Below are positions 25,504 through 34,329 of a stretch of DNA of 64,000 bases, piece by piece; position 1 is the stretch's first letter, and every line of letters starts with the position of its first letter. Source of the stretch: Micrococcaceae bacterium Sec5.7 (lineage in GTDB: Bacteria > Actinomycetota > Actinomycetes > Actinomycetales > Micrococcaceae). Under the pieces are notes generated by a model, which was not told the DNA's origin, did no database searches, and was given only the letters and a program-made list of their open reading frames with translations. The DNA is taken from assembly GCA_039636785.1 (NCBI GenBank), contig CP144169.1, positions 868,001 to 932,000 on the forward strand, given 5' to 3'. Position numbers and translations under genes: made by a program.

Positions 25504-25881
25504 CTAGCCGTTTGGCCGGCTCGGAATGTGCTGCACGGCCCATTTGTTGCCGTCCGGATCGGCGAAATAGACGAAGTGGCCCCAGTCCTGGACGTCGACG
25601 CCGCTGACGTCCACACCGTTGGCCTTCAGCTGGGCGTGCGCGGCCTGGATGTCGCTTACCACAAGCTGCAGGCTGGGAGCAGTGCCGGGAGGGGCGTCGT
25701 TGAGGCCTTCGCCGATGCAGATGGAGCAGCCGGAGCCCGGTGGAGTCAGTTGGACAAAGCGGATGCCATCGCTGGGCCGCTCGTCGTAGTCGGCGTTGAA
25801 GCCCACTTTGTTGACGTAGAAATCCTTGGCGCGGTCCACATCGGACACGGGGACAAACACAAGTTCAAGTTTCCAGTCCAT
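25504..25881 (-). CDS. VOC-family (glyoxalase/bleomycin-resistance fold) protein
   Basis: A 125-residue vicinal-oxygen-chelate protein with paired beta-alpha-beta-beta-beta modules: LELVFVPVSDVDRAKDFYV at the start and HFVYFADPDGNKWAVQHI at the end. The usual metal-ligand positions are only partly filled, so it could be a binding protein or an enzyme. ATG 25881 is used; the in-frame GTG two codons upstream has no better ribosome binding site. Confidence 0.88.
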   Translation of the reverse strand: MDWKLELVFVPVSDVDRAKDFYVNKVGFNADYDERPSDGIRFVQLTPPGSGCSICIGEGLNDAPPGTAPSLQLVVSDIQAAHAQLKANGVDVSGVDVQDWGHFVYFADPDGNKWAVQHIPSRPNG

Positions 25882-25948
25882 GGACACAGGCTAGCTTCGA
25901 CCCGGAAAAAACGAAAGGCTAGAACTCGGATGGCTGCTGGCGTATCAG

Positions 25949-26584
25949 CTAGCCGGCAATGCCGTAGAGGCGGTCTCCCGCATCGCCAAGACCCGGCACA
26001 ATGTAGGACTTCTCGTTGAGTTTCTCGTCGATCGAGGCCAGCACAATGGTGACGTTGGCGTCGGAGAGCTCTTCCTCCAGCTTGGCAAGTCCTTCCGGAG
26101 CAGCCAACAGGCAGATGCAGGTGACGTCGGAGGCACCGCGTTTGAAGAGGAATTTGATGGCCTCGCGCAGGGTGCCGCCGGTAGCCAGCATGGGGTCCAG
26201 CACGAAGATCTGCCGGTCCGTGAGGTTCTCCGGAAGGCGCTCCGCGTAGGTGATGATGTCCAGGGTTTCCTCGTCCCGGGCCATGCCAAGGAAGCCCACC
26301 TCTGCGGTGGGGACCAGCTTGGTCATGCCTTCCAGCATGCCAAGCCCGGCCCGCAGGATGGGAACCACCAGCGGCGTGGGCTTGGTGAACGCGGTGCCGA
26401 TGGTGGTGGCGACGGGGGTCTCGATCGTGACCGGCTGGGTGCGGACGTCGCGCGTGGCCTCATAGGCGAGCAGCGTGACGAGCTCCTCGGTGAGCTGGCG
26501 GAAGACCGGGGACGGAGTGTTTTTGTCCCGGAGAACAGTGAGCTTGTGGGCGACCAGCGGGTGGTCCACGACGAGTGTGCGCAT
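25949..26584 (-). CDS. upp: uracil phosphoribosyltransferase
   Basis: A 211-residue UPRT that makes UMP from uracil and PRPP (pyrimidine salvage). The PRPP loop [16 protein letters not shown] is near 125-140, the substrate-binding PILRAGLGM near 75, and the uracil-binding C-terminus [17 protein letters not shown] is complete. Length is normal. It has no obvious operon partner. Confidence 0.98.
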   Translation of the reverse strand: MRTLVVDHPLVAHKLTVLRDKNTPSPVFRQLTEELVTLLAYEATRDVRTQPVTIETPVATTIGTAFTKPTPLVVPILRAGLGMLEGMTKLVPTAEVGFLGMARDEETLDIITYAERLPENLTDRQIFVLDPMLATGGTLREAIKFLFKRGASDVTCICLLAAPEGLAKLEEELSDANVTIVLASIDEKLNEKSYIVPGLGDAGDRLYGIAG

Positions 26585-26596
26585 GGGTCAAAACTA

Positions 26597-27397
26597 TCAC
26601 CCGGCTGAAGCGTTATTCCCTGGGTCCCGGGCGCCTGCGTCCGTTGTGCCCGGGTCCTTCCGGACGGCCGGGTGATCAAAGGTGGGCGCCGGGCCGGCAT
26701 GTTCCTTGCGGCGGGCGAGATGGAAGAGCCGGTGGCCCAGAATCACGATGCCCAGCCAGGCCAGTCCAAGGAGCCATGCTGCTATGACGTCGGTCATCCA
26801 GTGGTGCCCCAGGAACACCCTGCTAAGACCCATGGCCAGCACAAATACGGCACCCGCGGCGATGATGGCCACGCGGGTGGCCGTCCGTTGGAGTTGCAGG
26901 CACGCCAGATACACCACTACGCCGATCACGACAGTTGTATTAAGCGTGTGGCCGCTGGGGAAAGACGGTGAGGATTCGTACGGCGCCACGGCATCCGCGT
27001 GGTCCGGGCGGGTGCGGCCTACAAGCCCCTTGCCCAAGGTCGTTGCTGTTACCGACACTGCCGCGGCGCCGCCCACCAGGATGATGGGGCGCCAGGTCCG
27101 GCTGGCAAATGTGAGCCAGGCCGTCAGGATGCTCGCCAGGATGGGCATGCCGACCCCGCCGCCAATGTTGGTGAAGGCCGTCACGGCTGCGTTCAGGCCC
27201 GGACTCCGCAGTTGCTCGGCGAGCGAGAGAGCGGGTTTGTCCAGGCTGGCCAGGCCTGCGTCGTCAACCACGTTGTCGTAGACTTCAGCGCCCATGAGTG
27301 CCAGCGCCACCACGATCGCCCCGCCCACCAGCAGAGTGATCCAGAGGGCGGCGTACGGAACCACCCAACGCCCCCAACGCTCAGCAATGGATTTCAC
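26597..27397 (-). CDS. PAP2-family membrane phosphatase
   Basis: A 266-residue membrane phosphatase, probably acting on lipid phosphates such as phosphatidate or undecaprenyl pyrophosphate at the outer face. The three signature motifs are present: KGLVGRTRP, PSFPSGHTLN and SRVFLGHHWMTDV. Six TM helices are predicted, and a basic 35-residue tail follows. GTG 27397 is chosen because GGGAG lies five bases upstream and the first helix follows soon after. It is divergent to tadA. Confidence 0.9.
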   Translation of the reverse strand: MKSIAERWGRWVVPYAALWITLLVGGAIVVALALMGAEVYDNVVDDAGLASLDKPALSLAEQLRSPGLNAAVTAFTNIGGGVGMPILASILTAWLTFASRTWRPIILVGGAAAVSVTATTLGKGLVGRTRPDHADAVAPYESSPSFPSGHTLNTTVVIGVVVYLACLQLQRTATRVAIIAAGAVFVLAMGLSRVFLGHHWMTDVIAAWLLGLAWLGIVILGHRLFHLARRKEHAGPAPTFDHPAVRKDPGTTDAGARDPGNNASAG

Positions 27398-27465
27398 GTC
27401 GACTCCCGGCTCATCTGCTGTTCTGTGTTCAACGGCTACCTCAAGGTCGAAACTATCATTGAGCC

Positions 27466-27969
27466 ATGGCCCCCGCAGATGAGCAGCACATTCAATGGAT
27501 GGGCCGCGCCCTCGCCGAGGCGCGGCGGGCGCTGGCCACCGAGGACGTGCCGATCGGCGCCGTGGTGATAGGGCCCGACGGCGCGGTGCTGGGTGCCGGC
27601 CGCAACGAACGGGAAGCGCACGGAGACCCCACCGCCCACGCCGAGATGGTGGCCATCCGCCAGGCGGCGGCCGGGTTGCGCGCGCTTTCAGCGGCGGAAG
27701 GCAGCCGCGGTGATGGCTGGCGGCTGGAGGACTGCACTCTGGTGGTGACACTTGAACCGTGCGCCATGTGCGCCGGGGCCATTGTGCTGGCCCGGATTCC
27801 GCGGCTGGTGTTCGGCGCCTGGGATGAGAAAGCGGGCGCCGCCGGATCGGTGTTTGACGTCCTCCGCGAGCGCCGCCTCAACCACTGGGTGGAGGTCTAC
27901 TCGGGCGTGCGGGAAGAAGAATGCGCCGCGCTGTTAAGGGCCTTCTTCGCCTGCCACCGGAGCACCTAA
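27466..27969 (+). CDS. tadA: tRNA adenosine(34) deaminase
   Basis: A 167-residue deaminase that converts A34 to inosine in tRNA-Arg(ACG). The zinc/catalytic motifs HAEMVAIRQ and PCAMCAGA are intact, as is the start MGRALAEARRALATEDVPIG. It fits the tRNA-Arg(ACG) gene found at 6.05 kb in this window. Confidence 0.96.
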   Translation: MAPADEQHIQWMGRALAEARRALATEDVPIGAVVIGPDGAVLGAGRNEREAHGDPTAHAEMVAIRQAAAGLRALSAAEGSRGDGWRLEDCTLVVTLEPCAMCAGAIVLARIPRLVFGAWDEKAGAAGSVFDVLRERRLNHWVEVYSGVREEECAALLRAFFACHRST

Positions 27970-27986
27970 TGCGGTTTCATTCCGCC

Positions 27987-28041
27987 GAGGTGAGACTTCG
28001 AGCCCAAGTTTTTCAAAATCATGGGCGCGAAGTATCACCTC
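27987..28041. repeat. imperfect palindrome at a convergent gene junction
   Basis: A 20-bp arm at 27987-28006 (GAGGTGAGACTTCGAGCCCA) matches the complement of 28022-28041 at 18 of 20 positions. It lies between tadA and the convergent winged-helix gene and contains the latter's stop codon. It may serve as a shared terminator; it resembles the other REP-like elements in shape. Confidence 0.6.
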
Positions 28042-29294
28042 GATGAATTGGCGGAGTCCAGGGCATCGATCCGCTTCTGACGTGATGCCGGTGAATCCAG
28101 GCTGAACGAGCGGAAATCGCCCAGGTCATCCCGGATCCATGCCTCCACTTCGGCAATCCGCAGCGTCACGGCCGGAGTGGGCCCGCCGAACAGCCAGTAG
28201 GCAATCCGTCCCTTGCCGGGATCGTACTGCCACAGCCCGATGATCCGGCCACGGTCAAAGATGGGGTGGTCCGACAGATCCGCCTGCAGCGCCAGGGTTG
28301 AATCCAACACCTTTTTGCCCTTGTCCTCCTCGGCAAACATGTCACCTGAGTTCCGGCGCTGCAGCACGAGCGAATCCGTCCCGGCCAGCAGCTGAATCTG
28401 TTCCTCCCCAGGTACCTCGAAAGCAGCGAGGCGTTCGACGTCGTCGGGCAGCATCCACAGCGCTTCGCCCCCGGCGGTGGGCACGGCCGTGGGGACCTCA
28501 ACGGCGCCCGCGGCGTCAAAAGCCGCCTTGCTCTGGGCTACGGTGAACCCCGTGAACCACTGCGACTGCTTGAGCGTGGCTCCGCCCGTCCAGCCGAGGT
28601 ACCTGCGGGCCAGTTCGGCGCGGGCGGCGTCGGCGTCGAGCCCGCTGGTCGGAAGCCCCCACAGGGTGTAGGCGTAGCGCTGCTGGTCGAGGCGGCCGTT
28701 GACGGGGACGCGGCGGATCCTGCCATCGGTCTGCAGCAGGCCCAGCGCGGTGGGCAGTGTGGTGGAGGCGCCTTTCTTCTTGCCTTCCTCACCCAGGCTG
28801 CGGACGGACTCGCCGAGCTCGTCCTTGAGCTGCTTGGGGTCCATGGGCCCGGATGCCTCGGCCAGCGTGTGCAGCACCTGCTCCTCGAGGAGGGTGATTT
28901 CGCCGCGGTCCACGCCCAGCTTGCCGAGCACTTTGACAGTCACCTCGGCGGCGTCCTTGCCGAGCTGGAGCGCCCAGGGGTAATCGCCCTGACCCAGCAC
29001 GTAGGTGCAGCCGCGGGCGGTGGGAAGCTCGTGGATTTTCACCGAGAGGAGGTCCGAATCCACCTGAGCGCGGCGGATTCCGGCGCGGGCAAAGACGGTG
29101 AGGTACGGGTTGGCGCCACCTACGGAGCGTGCCCAGCCGGCACCGGCGAACACCTCTTCGGTGGTGGCTCCGGCCAGCGAGCCATCCAGGCCCTGCTTGT
29201 GCCAGGCCCACGCCCGGAGCAACCCGGCGGTGAGGGTCTCGGCGTTGAGGCTTCCCGTCCTGGAGCTTCCGGCGGACGACGCGTAGGTAGTCAT
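28035..29294 (-). CDS. winged-helix DNA-binding domain protein (HTH_42 type)
   Basis: A 419-residue protein with the layout of the HTH_42 (YcaQ/AlkX-like) family: an N-terminal winged region, the central segment QRYAYTLWGLP, ARRYLGWTGGATLKQSQWFTG-like helices near 240-260, and a C-terminal sheet including DHPIFDRGRIIGLWQYD. Relatives are DNA glycosylases for crosslinks or bulky adducts, but the short sub-family here is not well characterised. ATG 29294 is used; the ribosome binding site is weak. The glycosyltransferase gene ends four bases upstream on the same strand, so co-transcription is possible. Confidence 0.78.
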   Translation of the reverse strand: MTTYASSAGSSRTGSLNAETLTAGLLRAWAWHKQGLDGSLAGATTEEVFAGAGWARSVGGANPYLTVFARAGIRRAQVDSDLLSVKIHELPTARGCTYVLGQGDYPWALQLGKDAAEVTVKVLGKLGVDRGEITLLEEQVLHTLAEASGPMDPKQLKDELGESVRSLGEEGKKKGASTTLPTALGLLQTDGRIRRVPVNGRLDQQRYAYTLWGLPTSGLDADAARAELARRYLGWTGGATLKQSQWFTGFTVAQSKAAFDAAGAVEVPTAVPTAGGEALWMLPDDVERLAAFEVPGEEQIQLLAGTDSLVLQRRNSGDMFAEEDKGKKVLDSTLALQADLSDHPIFDRGRIIGLWQYDPGKGRIAYWLFGGPTPAVTLRIAEVEAWIRDDLGDFRSFSLDSPASRQKRIDALDSANSSR

Positions 29295-29298
29295 GGGC

Positions 29299-30492
29299 TC
29301 ATTGTCTATCAGCCGGACCCGCTGCGGTAGCGTCCGGCCTGCCTCCGGCCACGATTTCCAGCACCCGCCGTGCCGTCGCGTCCCAGCGGGGCAGGCGCTC
29401 CCGGCCTCGAACGGCAGCCAGCCGCCAGCCGTCACGGATGTCCGGCTCAGTCAGCCAGCGGCGCAGCAGTGCCGCGAGCGGGGCCGGATCCGTATCGAGT
29501 ACGACGGCGGCACCCGGCCACGCTTGATTCTCACCTGCCCTCTCCCCCGCCTCTGCTGTTGGGCCCGCTGCGCCTGCGAGCGCGAGCGCTTCCACTGCAC
29601 CGGTGCCGCCCCGGACCACCACCGGGATACCGCGGGCAATGGATTCGGTCACCACCAGGCCGAACGTCTCCGCCTTTGATACCAGCAGGCTGAGATCGGC
29701 TGCGCCCCACTCCTCCTCCAGCCTGTTGCCCGTCAGCTGGCCGGTGATCCGGACCCGGTCCTGCAGCCCATGGTGCCCGATGGCGGCGCGGATCAGCCCG
29801 GCGTAGCCAGGATCGGCCGAGTCAGAGCCCACCAACGCCGCCGTCCAGGGCAGGTCTGTCAGCCGGGCCAGCGCGGCGATGGTCAACAGCTGGTCCTTGT
29901 TGGGCAGTAGCGCGGCCACGGCAACCAGGTGCGGCGGGTCCGAGCCGGCCGCCAGCGCAGCTGGGTCAGTGCCGGGGAGCGCCACGCTGACACCGTGGAT
30001 GTCGTGCCGTTTGGTGATCCTCGCGCTTGCTGAGGAACTGGTGCAGATCACCCCGGCCGCTGCGCGGAGGGCGCGGGCCTCCAGCCGGGGGTGTTCGGCG
30101 AGCGGCATGTGCAGCAGAATCCACACGGGGTGCCCGGCGACGGCTGCGTCCTCCAGCTCATCGGGGGCCCCGCAGGCGATCAGCCCGTCCACGATTGTCA
30201 CGGCGTTCCCCGTCACGGTCGTCGTGGCATCGGCGCGGGCATTGGTACCCCGGGCATTGGTGTCCCCCGGCTGGGCGCCCGCTGCCCCCAGAACCCCGGC
30301 CAGCCGCCGTCGTTCGTCTTCACTGGCACGTGGCCAGGTACCCTCCACCGGGAGCAGCTCCACTACGGCGCCCAGCGTGGCCAGTTCGCGTGCCAGGCGG
30401 GAGTTGTAGACGTTGCCGCCGGACTTGTGGCGCACGTTGGCCGGGACCAGGAGCCTGATGCGGCGCACGGGCTGGGTCACAGGGCGGGACAC
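29299..30492 (-). CDS. glycosyltransferase, family 4 (GT-B)
   Basis: A 397-residue GT-B retaining glycosyltransferase. The acceptor domain begins IRLLVPANVRHKSGGNVYN. The C-terminal donor domain holds LVAVAALLPNKDQLLTIAAL and the EX7E motif in KAETFGLVVTESIARG near 290. A low-complexity Ala/Thr/Gly insertion is present near residues 75-95. It starts with GTG, eight bases after the PTPS-like stop, as the last of three coupled genes: dehydrogenase, PTPS-like protein, glycosyltransferase. The acceptor may be the pterin-like product of its neighbours; this is inference. Confidence 0.88.
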   Translation of the reverse strand: MSRPVTQPVRRIRLLVPANVRHKSGGNVYNSRLARELATLGAVVELLPVEGTWPRASEDERRRLAGVLGAAGAQPGDTNARGTNARADATTTVTGNAVTIVDGLIACGAPDELEDAAVAGHPVWILLHMPLAEHPRLEARALRAAAGVICTSSSASARITKRHDIHGVSVALPGTDPAALAAGSDPPHLVAVAALLPNKDQLLTIAALARLTDLPWTAALVGSDSADPGYAGLIRAAIGHHGLQDRVRITGQLTGNRLEEEWGAADLSLLVSKAETFGLVVTESIARGIPVVVRGGTGAVEALALAGAAGPTAEAGERAGENQAWPGAAVVLDTDPAPLAALLRRWLTEPDIRDGWRLAAVRGRERLPRWDATARRVLEIVAGGRPDATAAGPADRQ

Positions 30493-30500
30493 GGATCGCG

Positions 30501-30899
30501 CTACGGGGCGGTGAAGTCGAGCGAGCAGGAAGCCCAGGCGTCCGGGGTCTCGCGCAGGGTGACGGCCAGCCCGGCGAGTTCACGGCCGTCGTCGCCCTCT
30601 CTGATCCGGGCAGCAACAGCACTGGCGATGTATTCAGCCAGCGCCTCGGTGGTGCTCAGCTTGCCGGCAAAATCCGGGTGCTCGTCCAGATTGCTGTAGT
30701 TGAGGCCAGCCAGAATTCCATCCACGATCTCACCGGCCTCGCCGATGTCCAGCACAATCGCGTTCTCATTGAGAACCCGACGGCGGAACGACACCTCCGC
30801 GACGAAGGTCGCCCCGTGCAGTCCCTGGGCCGGGCCGAAGGCCTCCCGCGGAAGGCTGTGGGCGATCATAAAGTGACGGCGGACGGTCAGGCTGAACAC
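30501..30899 (-). CDS. 6-pyruvoyl-tetrahydropterin synthase-like (QueD-like) protein
   Basis: A 132-residue T-fold protein of the PTPS/QueD type. The first zinc His is in FMIAHSLP (about 14) and the second in GLHGATF (about 28), but the third ligand of the usual HGHNY is Ala. The catalytic Cys before that motif is absent and the LDH-type loop reads LNYSNLDEH. The C-terminal Glu in RETPDAW is kept. It is therefore an atypical member whose reaction need not be that of QueD. GTG 30899 overlaps the ribosome-binding region AAGAGG in the dehydrogenase 3' end, so it is translationally coupled. Confidence 0.85.
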   Translation of the reverse strand: MFSLTVRRHFMIAHSLPREAFGPAQGLHGATFVAEVSFRRRVLNENAIVLDIGEAGEIVDGILAGLNYSNLDEHPDFAGKLSTTEALAEYIASAVAARIREGDDGRELAGLAVTLRETPDAWASCSLDFTAP

Positions 30900-30902
30900 C
30901 GG

Positions 30903-31943
30903 TTACCTCTTGTCTTCGGCGGGCCGGGGGTAGGTGGGCTGGGATGCGGCGGGCCGGGGGTAGGCGATCACATGGCACAGGGCTTCAAGCTCGCCGTCTG
31001 CCAGTTGCTGCACAACGTCCGGCAAGTCGGCAAAGGGCGTTTCGCCGGTCAGGAATACGTCAAAAACCGGGTCCTTCAGCAGCGAGACGGCCAGGTCCAG
31101 GCGGTCCGCGTTGGTCCGCCGGTGCCGCCGTGCCCGGGCCACAACGCCCACCTGGCTGGCGCGGATCGAAAGCCGGCGGGCGTGGAAGTCCTCCCCCAGC
31201 GGCAGGGTGACTTTATTGTCGGCGTACCAGGACATTTCGATGATGTCCCCTTCATCGCCCACCAGCTGCAGGCTGCGTTCCAGCCCTTCCTGCGATGCCG
31301 AGCAGTGGAACACGATGTCGCAGTCGGGCAGGGCATCGTCCGGGTGGGCGAAGTCAACACCGATAACGTCGGCGAGCTCTTTGCGGCCAGGGTCCACGTC
31401 CACCAGCTGAAGTCTCGCCAGCGGGAAGGTCCGCACGAGCGTGGCCACCATGCCGCCCACCAGTCCGGCGCCGATCACGGCGATCCTGTCTCCCAACCGC
31501 GGGCCGGCCTCCCACAGGGCGTTAACGGCGGTCTCCACGGTTCCGGTGAGCACCGCGCGGCGGGCCGGGACGCCGTCGGGAATTCTTGTGAGGTCGTTGA
31601 TGGAAACAACGTAGCGGTCCTGATGCGGGTGCAGGCAGAAAACAGTGTGGCCTGCCCAGCTTTCCGGGCCCTGCTCCACAACGCCCACGGAAAGGTAGCC
31701 GAACTTCACCGGTGAGGGGAAGGAGCCTTCCTGGTGCGGCGCCCGCATTTCCTCTGCCACCCTGGGCGGTACGCATCCGGTGTGGACCACGATTTCCGTG
31801 CCTTTGCTGATGCCTGAGTAGAGGGTACAGACCAATGCTTCGTCCGGCCCCGGGGGAGGGAGATCCTCAGTTCTGAGCTCGCCTTGATCCGGACCCGTAG
31901 TCCAATACGCTGTTGCCTGGGGACGTTGCTGGGAAATAGTCAT
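30903..31943 (-). CDS. medium-chain dehydrogenase (zinc-less, BchC-like)
   Basis: A 346-residue MDR-family oxidoreductase. The start reads TLYSGISKGTEIVVHTG, the pattern of the branch in which the catalytic Cys is replaced, and the structural zinc cysteines are also missing. The NAD(P) motif VIGAGLVGGMVATLV lies near 158-172, with LVDVDPGR as the acidic end of strand two, suggesting NAD. It is the first gene of a three-gene operon with a PTPS-like protein and a glycosyltransferase. Near its 3' end an 18-bp stretch is repeated at a 30-bp period. Confidence 0.85.
   Translation of the reverse strand: MTISQQRPQATAYWTTGPDQGELRTEDLPPPGPDEALVCTLYSGISKGTEIVVHTGCVPPRVAEEMRAPHQEGSFPSPVKFGYLSVGVVEQGPESWAGHTVFCLHPHQDRYVVSINDLTRIPDGVPARRAVLTGTVETAVNALWEAGPRLGDRIAVIGAGLVGGMVATLVRTFPLARLQLVDVDPGRKELADVIGVDFAHPDDALPDCDIVFHCSASQEGLERSLQLVGDEGDIIEMSWYADNKVTLPLGEDFHARRLSIRASQVGVVARARRHRRTNADRLDLAVSLLKDPVFDVFLTGETPFADLPDVVQQLADGELEALCHVIAYPRPAASQPTYPRPAEDKR
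30917..30964 (-). repeat. 30-bp period direct repeat in the dehydrogenase 3' end
   Basis: An 18-bp stretch (CGGCGGGCCGGGGGTAGG) occurs at 30917-30934 and again at 30947-30964. It encodes duplicated YPRPA-type residues at the C-terminus. Confidence 0.85.
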
Positions 31944-32034
31944 CTTGCTGACGAATCTAATGCCCGGATGTGCGCGCGGGGAAGAGGCTGCCGTTTTGGG
32001 GATGCGCGCCCTGCTCCGGTAACCTATTCAGGTT

Positions 32035-32121
32035 GGTGACGTGTCCGAGCGGCCGAAGGTGCAACACTCGAAATGTTGTTTGGTGTCAAAGCCAACGTGG
32101 GTTCAAATCCCACCGTCACCG
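32035..32121 (+). tRNA. tRNA-Ser (anticodon CGA)
   Basis: An 87-nt tRNA with a long variable arm. The acceptor GGTGACG pairs with CGTCACC, the anticodon stem CAACA/TGTTG encloses CTCGAAA, giving anticodon CGA, and the T loop is TTCAAAT. The discriminator is G. CCA is not encoded. Confidence 0.97.
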
Positions 32122-32130
32122 CGAAATCAG

Positions 32131-32176
32131 AAGGCGTCTACATCGTTGATAACACAGCGAAGTAGGCGCCTTTTGT
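32131..32176 (+). terminator. terminator of tRNA-Ser
   Basis: AAGGCGTCTAC (32131-32141) pairs with GTAGGCGCCTT (32162-32172) with one mismatch, followed by T residues. Confidence 0.75.
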
Positions 32177-32286
32177 GTTTGCAGTTCAGTCCCGGGAGCG
32201 CACTTTGAGCGCAACCTGTTGTGATGCGGCGTGCCACTGCTTCCCCTTGTTCACAAGGCAAGCAGTGACCTTTGCTTTGCCCGGAC

Positions 32287-32625
32287 CTACAGCGTGTCCG
32301 GCTTTGGATCGCCCTTGTGTCCACGCAGGTTGTCCTGGACCTTGCCGAAGAGGTCCTTGATAGTGGATTCCGTGTTGGTCAGCATGTCCGGCTGAATGTA
32401 GACGATCCGGGTTGGTGGAACGCTGTAGCTGGACCGCAGGCCACCGGTGCCATCCACCCCGTCAAGGGCAATGGTTACTCCGCCTTCCTTGCGTGCAATG
32501 GCCACGATCCGTCCGAAAACCAGCGTGAATTCATCCGGCTCGAAGCTGACGGTCTGCCCTACATGAGTCCGGTTGAGCTCGCTGGCGGGAGTTGCTTTCT
32601 CGTTGCCAGTCCCTGAGTAGTTCAT
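32287..32625 (-). CDS. hypothetical protein, 112 aa
   Basis: A small soluble protein. ATG 32625 is preceded by AGGGAG at eight bases; a longer frame up to 32796 has no ribosome binding site. It has a beta-rich middle (HVGQTVSFEPDEFTLVFGRI and a GGVTIALDGVDGT strand) that looks like a small barrel, and a charged C-terminal helix (ESTIKDLFGKVQDNLRGHKG). I do not recognise the family. It is divergent to the hypothetical gene at 32823. Confidence 0.75.
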   Translation of the reverse strand: MNYSGTGNEKATPASELNRTHVGQTVSFEPDEFTLVFGRIVAIARKEGGVTIALDGVDGTGGLRSSYSVPPTRIVYIQPDMLTNTESTIKDLFGKVQDNLRGHKGDPKPDTL

Positions 32626-32822
32626 GATGTTCTCCCTGAGGTGGGTTGGCGACTTACGCCAGCAGTTTAGTGCCGGACATGGTGGCCGTACAGACCCCGC
32701 CGAATGGCTTTGCCACAGATGTGTGCCGCCCCGGCCTCGAAGATTGTAGGCTTCTTGCAGTCGCTTGCTTCGTTGCGACAGCAACTGCTTCTGCACCGCC
32801 CGCCACCATCGGAGGGATCACC

Positions 32823-34184
32823 GTGGCCACGAGAACAAACAAGCCAAAAAACAAGGGCAACCGTCACTTGAGCGCCGTCCCGTCGGCGCCCAGGATGCCA
32901 CTACAGCTTGTGTTGAACCATCGTGTGGTGGACTCACTCACCGGCGATTTTGTCAGGTGGTACGAAGGCACCTTCGGTGATGCGTCCGATGCCCTTGATT
33001 GCCTTGAGGTGGTCAAGCTCTTCATCACCACCACGCATGCGCTCACCGATCGAAGCTGGGCCACGAAACTGGAACTGGCCGGGCTCGAGGACGCTGCCGA
33101 AACCATCGCTGGCACTCTGATTGAAAACGACGGGGAGGATGCACTGGACGATCTCTACGACACTCTTCATGTCTACGTGGACTACCTCAAAGAATCTGGC
33201 CACTGGAGCGGCACGGACGCCGAGTACAACGATATCCACGACTTCCTGACGGGCGAGTCAATCTCTGAATTCCAACGTATTCCGGATTTCCAGGTGCCCG
33301 ACCTCAGCCAACAGGATCAGGATCAGGCCTTTGCCGGACTGCCGCTGATACAGCGGGCCACATGCTTGCTGGAATGGATCGGCGCCGGCAAGGAAGTGAC
33401 CAGCACCGGTGTCCTCCGGCTGAAGGACATTGCGGAAGCCGCCGCAGCAGTGGGCGTACAGGCCGTGGGAAAGCGTGCTCCGCGACGTCCGGCAGGCCTG
33501 GCCTTCCACGATGCAGAAGAGGAAGGGGGCCATCAGGGCGCCCTCTTGGAAGTCGGGACCATGCACGACGTACCGGTGTTGAGCGACGTCTGGGCAGCCC
33601 TGGTCAGGTCGGGAATCATCACCCTCGGCTCAACCCGCGCCACACCCGGCCCGGGGGCAGATCTGTGGAACGGTCAGGACATCGCGGACAGGCTGGAGAT
33701 CCGGTGCGAGTTCACTACTGCCTTGCTCGCCGATGCAGTTACCGACACGGACAGCAGCTGGTCCGGACAGGAGCCTGAGCTGGATGGCGTCCTCGCGGTG
33801 ATCCTCGCGAAAGGTGCCACCGCCGATCCCATGGAAGTTGAGGAACTCACAGAGCTGGCAACGAGTGGGAATACCGGCGACATTTTCCTGGCGTTCTCGG
33901 CTCTGCGAGCGCGGTCGAAGCTGGCAGCCCTAGCCGATTTTGGCCTGGTGAGAGTCGACAGCCACTACACGGTTACCCCGGTGGTCGTCCAAAGCCTCGT
34001 TCCAGCCATCGCCGAGGTCCTGTTGTCGGCGGAGGGTTATGATCCGGAGGACTTCGAGGATCCCCCGTCACTCCGGGGGATTGAGGATGTAAGGGACGAC
34101 GACGGCGTGGCCACCGGTGGTGCGGGCACCCGGCGCGTCAACGCACCGCCGTCGAACGTCACCCAGCCGCATCCGGATAAATAA
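32823..34184 (+). CDS. hypothetical protein related to pRiA4b ORF-3-linked proteins
   Basis: A 453-residue acidic, mostly helical protein without TM segments. GTG 32823 follows GGAGGG at six bases. Its last 95 residues (from GDIFLAFSALRARSKL to PPSNVTQ) are clearly paralogous to the N-terminal part of the truncated gene at 41250, where the same segment leads into a pRiA4b ORF-3 domain. In this copy no such domain follows. Known proteins of this layout are called plasmid pRiA4b ORF-3 family; the function is unknown. Confidence 0.75.
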   Translation: MATRTNKPKNKGNRHLSAVPSAPRMPLQLVLNHRVVDSLTGDFVRWYEGTFGDASDALDCLEVVKLFITTTHALTDRSWATKLELAGLEDAAETIAGTLIENDGEDALDDLYDTLHVYVDYLKESGHWSGTDAEYNDIHDFLTGESISEFQRIPDFQVPDLSQQDQDQAFAGLPLIQRATCLLEWIGAGKEVTSTGVLRLKDIAEAAAAVGVQAVGKRAPRRPAGLAFHDAEEEGGHQGALLEVGTMHDVPVLSDVWAALVRSGIITLGSTRATPGPGADLWNGQDIADRLEIRCEFTTALLADAVTDTDSSWSGQEPELDGVLAVILAKGATADPMEVEELTELATSGNTGDIFLAFSALRARSKLAALADFGLVRVDSHYTVTPVVVQSLVPAIAEVLLSAEGYDPEDFEDPPSLRGIEDVRDDDGVATGGAGTRRVNAPPSNVTQPHPDK

Positions 34185-34329
34185 CGAACCGCCGCCCGGG
34201 ACCGATTTGTGGGATGACCGGTCCACCAGGAACTGAGCCGGACTACGGAACTGTTGACCGGCCCCGCCTCCGTGAGTACGGTTTGAGGCATCGTTCCGAC
34301 CAAACCGGACGCACTGATCGGTGGATGAC

